The notes: generated by a model from the sequence alone, not told the origin. Positions 8,501 to 17,977 are shown, numbered from the stretch's first letter. The stretch: DNA of 64,000 nt from Ctena decussata (GCA_963989385.1 OZ022498.1:2115501-2179500); one strand, 5' to 3'. Made by a program: numbers and translations.

Positions 8501-11158
8501 ATTTTTCGACACACTGCTGCATTGTCAAACCAAACTGTTCCATTTTTAGTACATTTATGGTAATTCTTTTAGGTGTTCGAATACCTAGAACTTCTAAAAT
8601 ATATACCGTAATGACCCTAAATATTTGGGCAGACAGGTCTGAGCAAACATTGTAGACCCAGAGCTGTTTTATCAGAGTTTACAAAGTTTCCCATTTTATA
8701 AGCATCATTTGGGTGCATTAACATGTATAAAATTCCATTTTCGAAGAATTTTTTAACAATAATTGTCCAACTTTTGGGCGTCAGAAATTTTAGGGTCATT
8801 ACAGAATTGTGTTTTTCCCAACAGAGCAAGGTAAAATACAGGAAAGAGCTCGCGGATTTGTTCCTGTGGCACCAGTTGGTACAGAGAAATACACAAAAGA
8901 ACAATATGAAGCTTTAAAGGTTAGTTGTCAGTGCTCCAAATTGGCTTGAGAGGGTACACACACACACACATACTTATACATACTTACATAATGTGTAAAG
9001 TGAGGACCCCTGTGTGTATTCAGACAGAGATTTGTATGTGTTTTCCTGTCTGTCTGTAATACACACATACTTGCAAGGTTCACATACAGGAATACGTAGG
9101 TGAATCCGTGAACAGTAATTTGAGCCGCGACACGAGAAAACCAACAATGTGGTTGTGCGCCCAGCGCAGACTCAGATCAGCCTGGGCATCCGCCCAGTCT
9201 GATCAGAGTCTTCGCTGTCCGCATAGAGGTAGCTTAGACCCTTAGCTACACTTTGAGCACTTATTGAAGGGTCTAATCAATTTTAGCGGATGCCCAGGCT
9301 GATCTGAGTCTGCGCAGCACCAACAACCACATTGTTGGTTTTGTCGTATCGCGGCTCATTTTATGATGTCCATTCTGACTAGTACTGGGATATAGTACTC
9401 CTAATGAGCTGTATTACCCAATATTGAGGCAAAGTCAAACTGGTTCCAAAAATTAGGCCTCGCTTTGATTTTGGACCTCGGATGCAAGTGTGTAAACCTT
9501 TTTCGGACCTCCAAAGTTATGAAAAACTGGTGCACACACACACACCAGTGTGCACATGCACAGAATATGTTATGTAGATTTAATCTGCATCAATGCTGGC
9601 TCATTTTCTGCACTTTATTTCCTGAAAAGAATCATGGATTTTGATAGAACTTTCAAAGATCAATCACTAGGAGAGAAGAAAGAGTTGGGAATGATGTTTA
9701 AGATATTGCTGAAGATGACATTTTATTCTTCCCATACAAGGATAGTAATACATGTACCTGAAAGATAGAACTTCCAAATGTTGCTATATAGGGTATTGGA
9801 CTAATGATCATGCTGATTACTTCAGTAACTGATTTCCTAACCAGGACACCCAATTTGGCATCAAAAGTCCTACCTATACGTGGGGCGTTCGAAAAGTTTT
9901 GCAAATGACCTCATAACATTGTTTAGGGGCATGCTGGGTACAAATGCTATGCACATACTGAAAACACTACATTTTGCCTTCACAATGATACCAAACACTA
10001 TACAAAGACAGTTTTCCTTATTGACTTACATTGCATTTAATAGGCCCAAGTCATACCACTGGGCTTATTTCATATGTAAAAATCATTTCAGTGTTAGGCA
10101 TTCAAGTCAAATATCGTTGTAAATACAAAATTAATCGTTGTCATTTGCTTGTCCATCATTGCCTACAATATCCATACAAAAGTTAAAAAGATGGCAACTG
10201 TTATCGATCTATTCTTTGCAAAGCAATGCGCAGTTCTTATGACATTATTGAGATATACATTAACCTCCATTTTGAAAGTTTGTAGAGGCTTCATTTTTGG
10301 CATTAGTTTGAATCTATTGACAGGTTTCCGTTGACCCATGTAAATGCTCTTGCTGACAAGATTTTTAATGCTAATACACTTGTTTTCTACTTACAAAATC
10401 ATTTAATTTTAGTAGAAATGGAGAATTTGTTACTACATAAAGTACAGTTAATCCATATTCGCAGGCTAGTATGGAACCTAATTTTAAAATAATTGCTGCG
10501 ATATTTACAGGACAACATTGTCTGTGCATTGTCTTTAACTAGCAAAGATAAAAAAATCAAAGACTGCTGATATATAAATAACGGCCTACTAACGTAAAAT
10601 TCTGCAGTGTCTTTAGGGTATACCTCTTTCAAAGAAGTTAAAAATGTGTCCTTTTAAAAAAAATGCACCATGTTTGCAGACTTCTCCACGCATATCATAG
10701 CTTTATGTGTTTTTGCTATTAGAAGTCCCGTCTTTATGGTGGTTACCGAGAAATTACATCATTTGCAAAACTTTCCGAACGCCCCTCGTATACCAATTCA
10801 GGAGATACAGTTCTAGTATTAGTATTAGAACTTTTGTCAGTATTGCCATCCTTCTTTGTGGGAACAAATTCTCTCTTTTGGAATGGTCTGCTTGTCCAGG
10901 GGAACAACGGGAAGTCACTTTCTTTTGTTGTAGTGCTAATATGCTTTTTCTTCTGTTTTGCAGCTTCCTACATTGATTATCTACGGTGATAAAGACAAAA
11001 TGCTTGGTCCAACATCTACAAAGAGGTTACAGCAGATACCAGACAGTCAAGTGCTCATGTACAAAGATTCTGGACATCCTGCTTACCTTAATAGACCCAA
11101 GGATTTCCACAGTGATCTGCACAAATTTTTTCAAAGCATTTTGAACAGTAAAACTTGA
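2450..11158 (+). CDS. ABHD14: ABHD14-type alpha/beta-hydrolase, 3' part (3 exons, partial)
   Basis: Spliced exons 2450-2590, 8825-8919 and 10964-11158 encode about 142 C-terminal residues of an alpha/beta-hydrolase. The visible residues match the ABHD14A/B family: the nucleophile region SPSMSG (a variant of the usual G-x-S-x-G elbow), the motif RGFVPVAPVGT, the acid-bearing strand IIYGDKDKM, and the histidine loop SGHPAYLNRP. Human ABHD14B is about 210 residues, so roughly 70 N-terminal residues lie before the window. The ABHD14B protein is reported as a cytosolic and nuclear hydrolase/deacetylase; A carries an N-terminal membrane anchor. Because the N terminus is missing I cannot choose between A and B. 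All three acceptors (AG) and both internal donors (GT) are canonical. Introns are 6.2 kb and 2.0 kb and full of transposons. The stop codon is TGA at 11156-11158. Confidence 0.9.
2864..3045. repeat. Interspersed repeat Q, copy 1
   Basis: This is similar to 16876-17055: both begin near CAGAACTTCA, contain CTAACCCTGGATGGCTAGAA and end near a TCTACTKTA motif. No coding capacity is seen. It lies in the intron after the first ABHD14 exon. Confidence 0.6.
3211..3448. mobile_element. MITE A, full copy
   Basis: This is a 238-bp near-perfect palindrome beginning TGAGCCACGACATGAG and ending with its complement, GTGGCTCA. It is the most numerous element of the window: ten near-full copies and several decayed ones, about 210-240 bp each. 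No ORF of substance is present. The internal GGCTGATCTGAGTC and TTCGCTGTCCGCAT motifs are shared by copies. Confidence 0.9.
3515..3668. mobile_element. MITE F copy
   Basis: A palindromic element whose arms contain AATCTAGATC and a SYTTATAA motif, with the typical CTCCTGTCTTATAAC end. Related copies lie at 11790, 12740, 33600, 58860, 59100, 61440 and 62060. Confidence 0.6.
4011..4078. repeat. MITE O core hairpin
   Basis: The arms read GTAGATCCAGA and GGCGGCTCAT, followed by their complement, ending TTGTTTGCCC. The same hairpin recurs at 24520, 56742 and, decayed, at 13920, 27267 and 33080. Confidence 0.6.
4113..4287. mobile_element. MITE A, decayed copy
   Basis: This keeps the A-family landmarks CCAGTCTGATCA, GCCCAGGCTGATCTGA and TGTTGGTTTTGTCATGTTG, but one end is lost. 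Confidence 0.65.
4396..4457. repeat. Hairpin repeat, about 25-bp arms
   Basis: An inverted repeat: AACAGTTTGGATC then CAGATCAGGC, loop, and the complement, GCCTGATCTGAGATCC then AAACTGTTT. It is a short relative of the MITE O core hairpin and lies just before family J. Confidence 0.6.
5505..5902 (+). repeat. 177-bp tandem repeat array (left part)
   Basis: The motif GGGTTATAAT (or a variant) occurs at 5511, 5688 and 5865, exactly 177 bp apart. Each unit contains TCATACTTGCAGGTAATGAT and GAGTTAGCTGCCCTTGAGC. The array resumes at 6893 after the 145-bp array, so the latter sits inside it. Confidence 0.85.
5903..6892 (+). repeat. 145-bp tandem repeat array, strictly periodic
   Basis: CACACAAATG (or a one-base variant) starts at 5961, 6106, 6251, 6396, 6541, 6686 and 6831, always 145 bp apart. 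Each unit carries CCCAAGGTCAAGGTCAC (at 6021, 6166, 6311, 6456, 6601, with the base pattern slightly changed at 6746). Units differ by substitutions only. Confidence 0.92.
6893..7495 (+). repeat. 177-bp type array resumes and decays
   Basis: ATTTTGATTAGATCCTTATC and GAGTTAGCTGCCCTTGAGCG recur here as in 5560-5850. Later units (7050-7470) diverge and vary in length. Confidence 0.75.
8604..8806. mobile_element. MITE R, about 200 bp
   Basis: It has terminal inverted repeats CCGTAATGACCCTAAA and TTTAGGGTCATTACAG. No coding sequence. It lies 18 bp upstream of the second visible ABHD14 exon, close to the splice acceptor tract. Confidence 0.6.
8825..8919 (+). CDS. ABHD14: ABHD14-type internal exon
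   Basis: The acceptor is CCAACAG (8818-8824) and the donor GTTAGT at 8920. It opens with AG, completing a GAG codon with the G left by the previous exon, and closes in phase 0. It encodes 31 residues including RGFVPVAPVGT, the strand after the nucleophile elbow in this family, and the short KYTKEQYEALK helix. Confidence 0.9.
9121..9358. mobile_element. MITE A, full copy
   Basis: Ends TGAGCCGCGACACGAG and GTATCGCGGCTCA, with A-family internal landmarks; about 238 bp. It is in the last ABHD14 intron. Confidence 0.9.
9359..9874. other. Intronic stretch without recognised feature
   Basis: I see only short CA-rich tracts near 9533-9550. Small reading frames here have no recognisable domain. Confidence 0.5.
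9877..10790. mobile_element. Mariner-like non-autonomous element, 914 bp
   Basis: It has terminal inverted repeats of about 32 bp: TACGTGGGGCGTTCG then AAAAGTTTTGCAAATGA at the left, and the complement of TACGAGGGGCGTTCG then GAAAGTTTTGCAAATGA at the right. Both ends are flanked by TA (9875-9876, 10791-10792), the Tc1/mariner target duplication. No transposase-like ORF is found in between. Confidence 0.65.
10964..11158 (+). CDS. ABHD14: ABHD14-type terminal exon with acid and histidine
   Basis: The acceptor TTTTGCAG precedes 10964. The exon is in phase 0 and encodes 64 residues: LPTLIIYGDKDKMLG carries the catalytic aspartate region and DSGHPAYLNRP the catalytic histidine. The stop is TGA at 11156-11158. 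The carboxyl end DLHKFFQSILNSKT has the usual length for the family. Confidence 0.92.
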   Translation, partial: LPTLIIYGDKDKMLGPTSTKRLQQIPDSQVLMYKDSGHPAYLNRPKDFHSDLHKFFQSILNSKT

Positions 11159-11176
11159 TTCTTAAACACCTGGGTT

Positions 11177-11314
11177 CGAGGTTATAAAACTTGAGTATGA
11201 TCTCAAACTCAAAATAAAGCACACTGATTGGCTGCTTCCAAGCATGTGCTTGGAAGCAGCCAATCAGTGTTCTTTATTTTGAGTTTGAGAATGTACTCAA
11301 AATTTATAACCTCG
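11177..11314. mobile_element. MITE B hairpin in the ABHD14 3' UTR
   Basis: Long arms of about 68 bp (11177-11244 and 11246-11314) are near-perfect complements, e.g. GGCTGCTTCCAAGCA and TGCTTGGAAGCAGCC. It starts 18 bp after the stop codon. A second copy is at 54953-55073. Confidence 0.88.
11213..11218 (+). promoter_or_regulatory. Candidate polyadenylation signal AATAAA
   Basis: AATAAA lies 55 bp after the ABHD14 stop and inside the left arm of MITE B. It is the first such signal downstream; another is at about 11536. Confidence 0.5.
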
Positions 11315-11357
11315 GGGCCTGAACTCCACAACATCTTCAGATATAGACTCTTCCATC

Positions 11358-11581
11358 AAGGTGAATGGGTACACTTCCAAGGGATGCAACTCTGCCATTT
11401 TCATTTTTGCCTCCCTTCTCAATGGGGTCAACTCTTAAAAGAAAGAATTTGCTCCCCTTGGAGCAAATTCTTTCCTTTCAGAGTAGACCCAAATGTTGTC
11501 CAGGGAAGCAAATGAGTCTCAAGAGTTGTTCCCCTTAATAAAAATGGTAGAAAACATGAAGGTGTACCCATTCACCTTAAG
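11358..11581. mobile_element. MITE C, full copy
   Basis: A palindrome of about 224 bp with ends AAGGTGAATGGGTACAC and its near complement, and a central hairpin AGAATTTGCTCC / GGAGCAAATTCT. Copies or fragments lie at 19320, 20330, 56112, 57570 and 62925. Confidence 0.75.
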
Positions 11582-11789
11582 TCTGGACATGTCAGTTTGT
11601 CCTCTCATGTCGTGGGATGCTCTATAAAACTGTTGACAGACCATGAAGAACCAGATCTGATCTGGGTCTACACTGTTTGCTTTGGATAAATACTTAATGT
11701 AAACATGAGTGGTAGACACGGGATTTTCTAAATGTGAATTTTACTGTATTTATTTTGCTGTAAACTAGGGGTTTTCTCTTTCGAGAATG

Positions 11790-11985
11790 ACCCATAATAT
11801 CTAAGTCTTATGAAATTCTGCCATAAAATGGGTTTTTCCTCCCAAAACAATCCCAAAAATCTAGATCTGTCTTATAAGACATCTAGATTTTTTAGATTGT
11901 TTATTCCAAAAATCTAGATGTCTTATAAGACAGATCTAGATTTTTAGGATTGTTTGGGAAGGAAAAAAATTAAGAATTACTGTAC
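11790..11985. mobile_element. MITE F, long hairpin copy
   Basis: The arms contain AATCTAGATCTGTCTTATAA then GAC and the complement, with AAAACAATCC / GGATTGTTT further out. Confidence 0.75.
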
Positions 11986-12505
11986 CTTTGAATATGGAAT
12001 ATGTGAATTACTAACACATGAGTAAATTTATGAAACACAAACTCTGGCTGCAGTAGTGACTGGAAAAAAAAAACATTCCTTACTTATAACCCATCCGCAG
12101 CTTATTTCAGATATTTTGAGGTTTGAGAAGGCTGTTGTGTTGTGTTATTGTTTTACATCCACGGTAAACAGCTGTGGTCATGTAGGTACGGTCAGTTAAC
12201 CTAACCACACCATTCCTGGGCAGGCTTAGACCTCCTAAGCTGTTAACCAGTACTAAGTGCACTTTCGTTCACCAGTAACTAAAGTGTACATTGCTCAGGT
12301 GTAATGTAATTTGCAGCTAAACCTGTGAGATGTGCAACACAAAAAATACAAAAAAAAATCTGAAGTAATTCACAGATGCATGATAAGTAAGGAATGTCTT
12401 TCTTAGTAAACAAACAGGTATTTCCAGTCACTATTGCAGTCAGAACTGGGGTTTCAGGAATTGACCCATGTCTTAGTAACTCACATATTCCGAAATAAAC
12501 AGTAA
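11986..12505. mobile_element. Inverted-repeat element split by a SINE
   Basis: GGAATATGTGAATTACTAA and AGTGACTGGAAA (11994-12066) reappear as complements at 12420-12500. Between the arms is a reverse-strand SINE fragment (about 12128-12262). Confidence 0.6.
12128..12262 (-). mobile_element. tRNA-derived SINE, 3' fragment
   Basis: The complement contains GTTAACTGACC, CTAAGCCTGCCCAGGAATG and GTCATG motifs identical in order to the SINE tails at 17700-17830 and 28020-28130. The tRNA-like head is missing. Confidence 0.65.
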
Positions 12506-12601
12506 ATTCCAAATTAGGAAAATCCCATGTTTGCAAAAAATTGCAATATAACATCTTCACAAGCCAAAGTTGCTATTGGAGCTCAAGATAGGGAGGGGAT
12601 G

Positions 12602-12730
12602 GATTATGAGATAATTCCAGATTATGAGATAATTCCGGATTATGAGATAATTCTGGATTATGAGATAATTCTAGATTATGAGATAATTCCAGATTATGAG
12701 ATAATTCTGGATTATGAGATAATTCTGGAT
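12602..12730. repeat. 18-bp tandem repeat, 7 copies
   Basis: The unit GATTATGAGATAATTCCA varies mainly at its last two bases. The unit length is a multiple of three, so a spurious repetitive reading frame runs through it. Confidence 0.92.
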
Positions 12731-12739
12731 ACCGTATTT

Positions 12740-12927
12740 ATTCGTTATAAGATGGGAGTTTACCCTTGCAAAATAATCACAAATATATAAATTAGTCCTG
12801 TGTAATTCAGCTTTAAAATGGGTTTTCTCTTCAAAAACCATCTCAAAGATCTAGATCCATCTTACAAGATGGATCTAGATCTTTCAGATTGTTTTGGAAG
12901 AATGACCCCCATCTGAAAAATATGGTA
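12740..12927. mobile_element. MITE F copy
   Basis: Hairpin core GATCTAGATCCATCTTAC / its complement, flanked by TTTTCTCTTC and GGAAGAATGACC. Confidence 0.65.
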
Positions 12928-13324
12928 ATTTTTTATTTATTGTCCATTAGCATTCTCCATAGTCATATTCACTGGGCAATACCCAGGTGACTGTAAGTGT
13001 TCTAAGCTTGTACATATACTAGCAAACTATTATGATTTAGCAAGAACTTTGTTTCAATGAATATTTTTTTAAGGGAATATTTTTATTCTACCAGTTTGGA
13101 TGGGAAAATTCAGCTGGGTATTGAAAAATCAGTTGAGTATGTTTACTATAATCAAAGAAGTTGGTATTTTTATAGTCATGAAGTTTTGTGACATTAATCT
13201 ACTGTATTGTGACATTAAAATAAGCCCCATTATACAGTATTGCTGCTGCAATAAAATGTTTCAGATAATTTAAAATACATGGAAAGTGTATGGGAAAATC
13301 TGTCATGCTTGTGAAGGTAAAGGT

Positions 13325-13592
13325 AAAGGTTACCATAGCCTCATAGCTGTAGGGGCAGTGAGGGTTAGAGACCCACTGTATTTTGGGCACAGCTGATGAA
13401 AGGCGGAGCCCATCCCTCTCCTTTTGCTGCCTTAGCCTTCCCTGATTCGAAAAAGGTACCCATTTACTGCTGGGTTGACAAAGAGAGTTTTCCAGTCATC
13501 ACATGGCGACAGTGAGCCGCGAACTCACGCCCTTACGGTGACTTTCTGCACAATAGCCGAGCCACTCTAACCACTCGACTACGGCGCCTCTC
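13325..13592 (-). mobile_element. tRNA-derived SINE, second type
   Basis: On the minus strand the head reads GAGGCGCCGTAGTCGAGTGG (A-box-like) and GGGCGTGAGTTCGCG (B-box-like), followed by a SINE body. Other copies of this body are not obvious in the window. Confidence 0.55.
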
Positions 13593-13674
13593 AATGCTTG
13601 TAAGTATTAGTAAAAAAGGACTCATTTTATATATTTCATGGAGAAGTGAAAAACATGAAAACTAAGCATCAGTC

Positions 13675-14300
13675 AGTGCTCCAGATAAAAAGAGTTTTTT
13701 TATTATCATTCTGGGAGGATTTCCTTATTGCTCCATAATAGTGTAGGTTGTGGTTCTTGTTAGATCTTACTGAGGTGGTTCTATTGAGGGGTCACAACAT
13801 ATGTTATAATGGAGAATTAACACTTTTAAAAATGCCTAAAAATGCAGACAACAAATTTTATGCCTGCAAAATTTCATAAAAAGCAATATGATAATGAGAA
13901 TTCTAAGACTAAAGGGCAGATGAGGCAGCTCACTTTGAGTTGAATCATGTGGATCTACACTGTGAGCTCACCTAGTTTGTTTGTTGGCCCTTTAAGGGTT
14001 ACCAGAAATTGGATGATCAGATTCTCCTTCTATCTTGAGTCTGCTACAGTACAAAACTTTGGCTTGTCTAGTCTACTTTGCTTCAGGTAAGAAGGGGTAA
14101 CAAGGATAATAAGGGATAATTTAGGGATAATAAGAAGGGGTAACAAGGATAATTAGGGATAATTTAGGGATAATTTTCCATATTTCTCCATAAAGACGTG
14201 TTGTGACCCCTCATTAGAACCGTCTCACCGAGACGGTTCTAATGAGGGGTCACAACATATGTTTTGGTTGAGAAACAAGAAAATTATCTCCAAATTATCC
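13675..14300. mobile_element. MITE D, two diverged copies
   Basis: Both contain the D-family signature GAGGGGTCACAACATATGTT and a 'cagtgctccagat' or 'gataat' end. The second has a perfect AACCGTCTC/GAGACGGTT centre at 14219-14241. A 54-bp segment AAGAAGGGGTAACAAGGATA is duplicated at 14091 and 14142. Confidence 0.6.
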
Positions 14301-14304
14301 TCAA

Positions 14305-14525
14305 AATCCCACCATATTCATAAAATGACTTAAGTGGTTGCTATGCTGTTGCTAAGGCTAAATTTCTTTGAAGGAGATTCCCTACAACTGGAGGGAACAG
14401 TCTTACAAAGACTGTTCCTCCAGACCAAATTTCATAGTTGTAGGAAATCTCTTTTATAGATATTTAGCCTTAGCAACCACATAGCAACGACTTAAGTGTC
14501 TTTATGAATACGGCCCCAGGGGCCC
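14305..14525. mobile_element. MITE E, copy 1
   Basis: A palindrome of about 220 bp: ATAAAATGACTTAAGTGG...GCTAAGGCTAAATTTC and complement, with GGCCCC at the outer end. A second copy is at 57690-57899. Confidence 0.75.
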
Positions 14526-14619
14526 TATCTACAGCTCTAAGGGCAGTTGTCTATTCCTTGTAAATAGGGTTTTACATTATGTTATATTTAATGTTCATGT
14601 ACTTTGCCAAGGTGTAGTT

Positions 14620-14790
14620 AAGGGGATAATCTGACGAATATTTTGGGATAATTTTTCTTGTCTTCTATTATTATAGAAGCATACACTGTGATGCCTTGTT
14701 AGGACCTCCTTAGCAACATGGTTCTAATGAGTTTTCACATCATCCGTTTTTGGTGAGACTGTTCTAATAGTGTAGGCTTTTGTTTTGCTT
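14620..14790. mobile_element. MITE D fragment
   Basis: It keeps GGGATAATTTTTCTT and a decayed GGTTCTAATGAGTTTTCACA motif. Confidence 0.45.
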
Positions 14791-15038
14791 ACAGAAGTGA
14801 GACATAGGTATTACCTTTTTGGCAGTGGCATTGTCAGGATCAGGGGGTTAAACTTCAGGGGCGTAAACTTTTATCGAGTTTGCTGGTGTAGCTCAGCTTT
14901 GTGAGCATGTGAAGACAGACAAGACACTGCCTTATTCAGAATTCCGGTTAAAGAGAAATATTGGTCAGAAAAATCATCCTGATGTATACTTGTATAAACA
15001 GATAATCCTAGAGCTTCATGTCGGTAAAGTTACCTGAT

Positions 15039-15593
15039 TTAACCCTTACAGCACTTAAAAAGCAGATGACAAAATTTACATCTTCAAATTTAAAAGAAAA
15101 ATGTTTCTTTGAAGTTATGTCATACTGATAATTCAAAACTTAGAGGACTAAATTCAACTACAGTCAACTCTATATATCTCAAAGTCCAAAGTCATCCCAA
15201 ACTACTGATATCTCAAAGTAAATTTTCTGGTCCCAGAAATTTTACTTTGAGATATCAGTTGTTTGAGATATCCAGAGTTGAACTGTAAATAAAAACAGGA
15301 AATGTCTCCAAACTATAATCTTTGATATAAGAGGGACTTTGAGGTATATCAGTGTTCAAGATATCGAGAGTTGACTGTATTTCCATTTTTGTCTCTTTAA
15401 CACCTAAAGCCCTAAATACGAAAATAGTTGAATTTACATAATAAGCTGCCTCATCCGAATATACACTGTTTTGCCCTGTAGACTTTGAGTTCTCAATAAT
15501 ATATTAAGGCTTGAACAAAACATTTTTTTGAAATTTTGTAGAGACGAGTTTTGTTGTATGCTTATTTAGCCTTTATGGGTTAAGTGATATGAT
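15039..15593. mobile_element. MITE O interrupted by MITE P
   Basis: The outer ends TTAACCCTTACAGC and TTTATGGGTTAA are inverted copies and match O ends elsewhere (56890-56912). The nested P element occupies 15171-15377. Confidence 0.6.
15171..15377. mobile_element. MITE P with TA flanks
   Basis: Ends CAGTCAACTC and GAGTTGACTG flanked by TA on both sides. The internal motif GATATCTCAAAGT repeats in both orientations. A second copy is at 62137-62282. Confidence 0.7.
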
Positions 15594-15849
15594 GGGTTGT
15601 TGTTTTCTTTTAAGTGAAGGACTATGTCATGAGAAAATATGTCTTTGTGCATATGCCAGCTTCATTATCAGACTGAGCATATTTGCAGCCTGGTCAGGGT
15701 GTGTTCTGTTTACTTTTAGAGTTTGTTACCGGGACTACCAGTATCCATTTTAAAAAAAAAGTATTTTCTCTTCTGATGCATAGTATTTAAATATTTTTCT
15801 GAATCTGTGCCTGCCAGGAACACTGCTGGATATTGTTGAAAATTGTCAC

Positions 15850-16435
15850 TTTTCTCTTGGTTATTGCAAACAAGGTATTGGAATCCCTGGACTAACATTA
15901 TTTTGCCAGATGTCCATAGGTGCGCAATCTCTGATGTCATTCTCCACAGGTTAACTTCTCTCTAGTTGTGAGTTCTTGTGAAAGTTCCAGCTTGGTGGAT
16001 GGGTAAAAAAAATGAGCCACGACACGCGAAAACCAACAAAGTGGCTGTGTGCCCAGCGCAGACTCAGATCAGCCTGGGCATCTGCCCAGTCTGATCAGTC
16101 TTCGCTGTCCACATGGAGGTAGCTTAGACCCTTAGCTACCCTTTAAGCACTTAGTGAAGTGTCTGATTGGACAGGGCAAATGCCCAGACTGATCTGAGTC
16201 TGGGCTGGGTGCACAACCACTTGTTGGCTTTCTCGTGTCACAGCTCATTTCTGAAAATGTAATGCATCATGACATCAGCACATTGTCAATTTTTGGCATG
16301 ATATCAAAAGTAGTGCTAACAGGTGTGTGAAGCAGAATTGGGGAATCCTCGCAAAACAACATCTAATACTTCTTCCTGTATACTTTTTAGTGAAACTTAA
16401 TAATTTCCAGTTTAAAAGTGCTTTCTGACAATACA
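15850..16435. repeat. Interspersed repeat U, copy 2, split by MITE A
   Basis: Similar to 187-585 on both sides of the MITE at 16013-16247. It serves as the occupied site against the empty site in copy 1. Confidence 0.5.
16013..16247. mobile_element. MITE A, full copy
   Basis: Ends TGAGCCACGACACGCG and GTGTCACAGCTCA; about 235 bp; inserted in repeat U. Confidence 0.9.
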
Positions 16436-16815
16436 GAATAAATACGGGCAAAATTATAATGTATTTGAAAGTCCAGCTAACAACCTCTAAACATTCAAGG
16501 TAAATTTCATTTGCTGTGGTAGCTGCATATATCCTACCCAGGCTGCACATCTGCACAGGCCGATGGGCATGAAGAATCCACATGTTGAAGATGGGCTTTG
16601 TCATGATGATGCTCAAATTATAAATGTTTGTTCATTATTTGTTAAGCTTCAAGCGAGTACATAGCTTTATTATTTGCATTTATTTTGTTCTTCAGTTGTT
16701 AAGCTAGAAGCAATATGTATATAACTGGGGGTGAAATCACCTTGTTCCTCCCTCCCCCTCCTCACCTCCCACTCCCATCCCTTTCTCCCCATTGGACATA
16801 AATAAGTTATATATA
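16436..16815. other. No recognised feature
   Basis: I find only a C/T-rich stretch (16745-16790) and no plausible exon. Confidence 0.45.
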
Positions 16816-16817
16816 GT

Positions 16818-16880
16818 GTTGTGTTGGGTATAAGTACCATTATACAGTTGTTGTGTTGGGTATAAGTACCATTATACAGT
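16818..16880. repeat. 32-bp tandem duplication
   Basis: GTTGTGTTGGGTATAAGTAC followed by CATTATACAGT is present twice in a row. Confidence 0.85.
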
Positions 16881-17055
16881 AGAACTTCAGTGGCTTGAAC
16901 ACTGATGGCTAGTTAACCCTGCCTGACTAGAACTCTTTCCTTTGTCCCTAGAGGTCACTTTATATAGAAACTAACCCTGGATGGCTAGAACTGCCCTTGG
17001 TTGGAGCTAATTATCAAGGTCCCAAGCCTGTTCAAGCCAATGAGGCTCTACTTTA
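16876..17055. repeat. Interspersed repeat Q, copy 2
   Basis: Matches 2864-3045, including CTAACCCTGGATGGCTAGAA. Confidence 0.6.
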
Positions 17056-17109
17056 TAGTGTTATCAGTGTTGGGTATAAGATGGTTCTTTAAAGTTCATT
17101 TAATTTTAG

Positions 17110-17151
17110 GGGGCAAAAAAGATGTATAATGGCCAGTCAGAAAGCTCCAGT
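17110..17151 (+). other. Orphan exon-like segment, 42 bp
   Basis: The segment is bounded by TTTAATTTTAG and GTAAGT and is open in phase 0 (14 codons ending MYNGQSESSS, with one ATG). Nothing nearby joins it to the two recognised genes, so it may be an exon of an unseen gene, a non-coding exon, or chance. Confidence 0.2.
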
Positions 17152-17479
17152 GTAAGTCCCTAACTTCTGATTATAATCAATATTTTTTTTTAATTGATTA
17201 CTGTGATATACGGCCTACGTAAGATGAAATTATTCAGCAGAGGGCCTGCGGCTGCCCTGGTGGCGTTCGTACATGCCAAGTATCACTAAACTTTATTCTC
17301 ATAAAATTTAAAAGGCCTTCAAAACCTCACGATTATATTTTGAAAAAGAACAGTCCACTATGGACAGAGTTTCTGCCTTTCATACAGTGGGATGTGGGTT
17401 CGACTTCCACAAGTTGCACATGCCCAAACAATTTCTTCATTCTAATAGACCAGGACATTTGCACTCAATAAGCCCTGAG

Positions 17480-17895
17480 CATGGAGGTACCGTAGCCTTT
17501 AAGTGCACGGCAAAGACTGATCAGACTGGGTGGATGCCCAGTCTGATCTGAGTCTTAGCTGGTCCCACATGCCACTGTCAGTTTAAGCCGGGATGCATAG
17601 CGCATCTGACTCAAGAGCCAGAGGTCCCGGGTTTGATACTTAGTCCGGCCACATACTTTCGTTTCTCCTTCCCCTGATTCAAGAAGGGCAGTTGTCAGTT
17701 ACTGGCGAAAGTATGTGCACATAGTATTGGTTAACCGCTTAGAAGGTCTAAGCCTGCCCAGAAATAGTGTGGTTAGGGTAACTGACCATCCCGACATGAC
17801 CATAGCTGTTTCCCATGGACGTAAAAAAATAAAACAACCAACCAACTTTGTCGGTTTCGTGGTGCCATGGCTCAATAATGTCTTTTATTGAGCAG
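17480..17895. mobile_element. MITE A interrupted by a SINE
   Basis: Right half of an A element (GCCCAGTCTGATCTGAGTC) continues after the SINE with TTTGTCGGTTTCGTGG and the end CATGGCTCAA. ACTGTCAGTTT before and ACTTTGTCGGTTT after the SINE look like its target duplication. Confidence 0.6.
17585..17850 (+). mobile_element. tRNA-derived SINE, full copy
   Basis: The head AAGCCGGGATGCATAGCGCA through GGTCCCGGGTTTGATACT resembles a tRNA A and B box region but with weak arms. The body has ACATACTTTCGTTTCTCC and the tail an AACAACCAACCAAC repeat. It is near-identical in structure to 27890-28165. Confidence 0.75.
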
Positions 17896-17977
17896 TCTGA
17901 TCACACTGGGCCTGCCACTGTTTTATCTAAACTCTACAAGGTGCAAATTATAAGTCATGATGAATTGTTGATGTCCT

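Noticed and set aside
12602..12730. CRISPR-like short repeat array
   Set aside because: Units are directly adjacent without spacers and the DNA is clearly eukaryotic; it is an 18-bp tandem repeat.
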